Source of the DNA: JACQNR01 sp049515175
GTDB taxonomy: Bacteria > Acidobacteriota > Terriglobia > UBA7540
Assembly: GCA_049515175.1 (NCBI GenBank)
Contig: JBEKUI010000214.1
Location: 1-8,117, forward strand
Length of the DNA stretch: 8,117 nt
Reading direction: 5' to 3'
The position numbers and the translations under genes were made by a program. The notes under the pieces are model-generated. The model ran no database searches, was not told where the DNA came from, and saw only the letters and a list, made by a program, of their open reading frames with translations. Positions 6,490 to 8,117 of the stretch are shown one piece after another. The first letter of the stretch is position 1. Each line of letters begins with the position of its first letter.

Positions 6490-7518
6490 TTATGCCGCTC
6501 GCCACGCGACGATCAGGCTGGTCGCGAGAACGTTCAACAAACCCACGGGAAGCAGGAAGCGCCAGCCAAAGGCCATGAGCTGGTCATAACGGAAACGCGG
6601 CAGCGTGCCGCGAATCCAGATATAGACAAAAAGAAAACAGAACACCTTTGCGCCGAACCAGAATACCCCTAGCAGGGCGCGAAGCAGAGGCGGACCAAAC
6701 ACCGGCCCCAGCCAGCCGCCGAAGAAGAGCAGCGTTGCCAGGCACGACACGGTGATGATGTTTGCGTACTCGGCGATGAAAAACATCGCAAACTTGAAGC
6801 TGCTGTATTCGGTGTGGTATCCGCCCACGAGTTCGGACTCGGCTTCGGGCAGATCAAAGGGCGTGCGATTGGTTTCGGCGATCGCCGCGGTGAAATAGAG
6901 CAGAAAACCCACGGGCTGCCGGATGATATTCCACAGTCCGTGCTGCTGGTTGACAATCTCGCGCAGGCTGAGGCTGCCGGAAACCAGCACCACTCCGACC
7001 ACGGCGAGGCCCAGCGCGAGCTCGTAGCTGATCATCTGCGCCGACGAGCGCAGCCCACCGAACAGCGGAAACTTGCTGTTGGACGACCACCCCGCCAGCG
7101 CCACCCCATAAACTCCCAGCGACGTGACCGCCAGAACGTAAAGGAGCCCCACGTTTAGATTGGTGATCTCGAAGGGAATGCGGTGTCCGCCGAGGGTGAT
7201 GGATTCTCCAAAGGGAATCGTGGCGATCGACGCGAAGGCCAGCGTGAAGGCCAGGAAGGGAGCGAGAAAGTAAACGACCTTGTCCACTTCGCTCGGGAGG
7301 ATGTCTTCCTTGAACAAGAACTTCAGCCCGTCGGCAACCGGCTGGAGGAGTCCATGCGGACCCACCCGGTAAGGTCCCCAGCGCGACTGCAGGTGCGCCA
7401 CCAATTTGCGTTCCACCCACACGGCGTAGGCGATGGCGGTAAGAAGCACCACCAGGACCACGACCACTTTCACCACGGTCAGGAGCAGGAAGAGCGGGAG
7501 ATCAGAACTGGTGGCCAT
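6490..7518 (-). CDS. nuoH: NADH-quinone oxidoreductase subunit H
   Basis: NuoH (342 residues) is the eight-helix membrane subunit that anchors the peripheral arm and forms much of the quinone-binding channel; it is the counterpart of mitochondrial ND1. The sequence has the expected motifs: E36-R37-K38, then GPYRVGPHGLLQPVADGLK (48-66) with K70-E71. The long acidic loop ETNRTPFDLPEAESELVGGY (215-234) carries E225, E227 and E229 and continues into H235-T-E237-Y238. RGTLPRFRYDQLM (303-315) lies near the C-terminus. These loops line the quinone entry site and the start of the charged axis. The ATG overlaps the end of nuoG by 17 bp and is preceded by GAAAGG at a short distance. Length and motifs fit the family fully, and no residue known to be critical is missing. 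Confidence 0.97.
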   Translation of the reverse strand: MATSSDLPLFLLLTVVKVVVVLVVLLTAIAYAVWVERKLVAHLQSRWGPYRVGPHGLLQPVADGLKFLFKEDILPSEVDKVVYFLAPFLAFTLAFASIATIPFGESITLGGHRIPFEITNLNVGLLYVLAVTSLGVYGVALAGWSSNSKFPLFGGLRSSAQMISYELALGLAVVGVVLVSGSLSLREIVNQQHGLWNIIRQPVGFLLYFTAAIAETNRTPFDLPEAESELVGGYHTEYSSFKFAMFFIAEYANIITVSCLATLLFFGGWLGPVFGPPLLRALLGVFWFGAKVFCFLFVYIWIRGTLPRFRYDQLMAFGWRFLLPVGLLNVLATSLIVAWRAA

Positions 7519-8117
7519 AGGCCTTTCTGGCTTCGTCCACGGAATTTAGAGAGACGCTAAAGCGACTGAGAGTTCCCGACGTAAACATTGTATCGCGGGA
7601 AGAAAAAACCAGGTCCGGACACTCGAGCGGCGGCGGAGCGCCCGCCGGCTGTGTGGCGACGGCGCGGCCAATCAAAACGTCGGGGAGCGCAATCGAATAA
7701 CCGGGAACCACTGAGACGATCTCGCGCAGGACGTCGTCGGCCGACTGATAGGGCCACTGGTGTCCCAGCAGGCGAACCAGCGCGAGGATGATCTCCAGAT
7801 CGCTGCGCGTCCCGGGCGTACGCAGCGTCTTCTTCAGCGCCTGGATCTGGCCGCAAGTGTTCGTCACCGTGCCGGCTTTCTCCGCGAAACTCGTGGCGGG
7901 GACAACGATATCGGCCAGGCCGGCAGTCTCGGTGGGGAAAAGCTCCGCCACAAAAAACAGCGCCAGCTTCGCCAGAGCCGCGGGGTCCACGCCAAAAGTC
8001 CTTGCGGGGTTTGAGCCGAAGACCAGCAGTGCCTTGATTTCTCCGGCCCGAATCCCATCCATGATGGTGCGCGCGTCTCGCCCCGCGGCGGCTGGGAGAC
8101 TTGCGTTCCACGCCGAC
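7502..8117 (-). CDS. nuoG: NADH-quinone oxidoreductase subunit G, C-terminal part (cut by window edge)
   Basis: The last 204 residues of a protein whose reading frame runs off the right edge. It matches the molybdopterin-oxidoreductase-like domain of NuoG, the large iron-sulfur subunit of the complex I peripheral arm, which carries electrons from NADH toward the quinone site. Visible signatures, numbered from the first visible residue, are IKALLVFGSNP (27-37), LFPTETAGLADIVVPATSFAE (59-79), and GTVTNTCGQIQ (82-92). The last is the family motif usually read as N-x-E-G-R-x-Q, here with Cys and Gln replacing Glu and Arg. The final part (FTSGTLSRFSVSLNSV, about 178-193) resembles the C-terminal beta domain of this superfamily. 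The Fe-S cluster-binding N-terminal half is outside the window. Its position directly before nuoH supports nuoG over a stand-alone formate dehydrogenase or other molybdoenzyme. Confidence 0.85.
   Translation of the reverse strand, partial: SAWNASLPAAAGRDARTIMDGIRAGEIKALLVFGSNPARTFGVDPAALAKLALFFVAELFPTETAGLADIVVPATSFAEKAGTVTNTCGQIQALKKTLRTPGTRSDLEIILALVRLLGHQWPYQSADDVLREIVSVVPGYSIALPDVLIGRAVATQPAGAPPPLECPDLVFSSRDTMFTSGTLSRFSVSLNSVDEARKAYGHQF

Noticed and set aside
7502..8117. A stand-alone molybdenum enzyme (formate dehydrogenase or nitrate reductase type)
   Set aside because: The frame overlaps nuoH and leads straight into the nuo membrane-arm genes, and the motifs fit NuoG. The missing N-terminal part prevents full certainty.

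Overview
The window is GC-rich bacterial chromosome carrying two pieces of respiratory energy conversion that converge on each other. On the plus strand near the left edge is atpE, the c subunit of the F1Fo ATP synthase (168-485). On the minus strand, filling 647-8117, is the membrane-arm end of a complex I (NADH-quinone oxidoreductase, nuo) operon. In transcription order it reads nuoG (3' end only, entering from the right edge), nuoH, nuoJ, nuoK, nuoL, nuoM, nuoN. All are intact apart from nuoG, which is cut by the window edge.

The nuo genes are tightly packed. nuoG overlaps nuoH by 17 bp, nuoH and nuoJ are 3 bp apart, nuoJ and nuoK 1 bp, nuoK and nuoL 74 bp, nuoL and nuoM 27 bp, and nuoM and nuoN overlap by 4 bp (ATGA). 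This points to one polycistronic mRNA with translational coupling. NuoH links the quinone site to the membrane arm, NuoJ and NuoK carry the central charged axis, and NuoL, NuoM and NuoN are the three antiporter-like proton-pumping subunits. The pumping residues known from E. coli are present in all of them. The resulting ion gradient would be used by the ATP synthase whose c-ring is encoded by atpE.

The AtpE sequence (N-terminal leader, GLARNPGARPGIQ loop, ES in helix 2) and the apparently split ATP synthase operon resemble, from memory, Acidobacteriota. This assignment is an inference made without a database search. The window looks like core chromosome: no mobile element, phage gene, CRISPR array, tRNA or rRNA was seen.

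The points worth a second look are modest. nuoI is missing from its usual place between nuoH and nuoJ. AtpE has a signal-peptide-like leader with a possible internal start, and a residue set resembling Na+-binding c subunits. atpE is closed by a very strong GAAA-capped terminator instead of being followed by atpF. Several inverted repeats lie in the atpE leader and in the nuoK-nuoL gap. I found no evidence of an undescribed biological system here.
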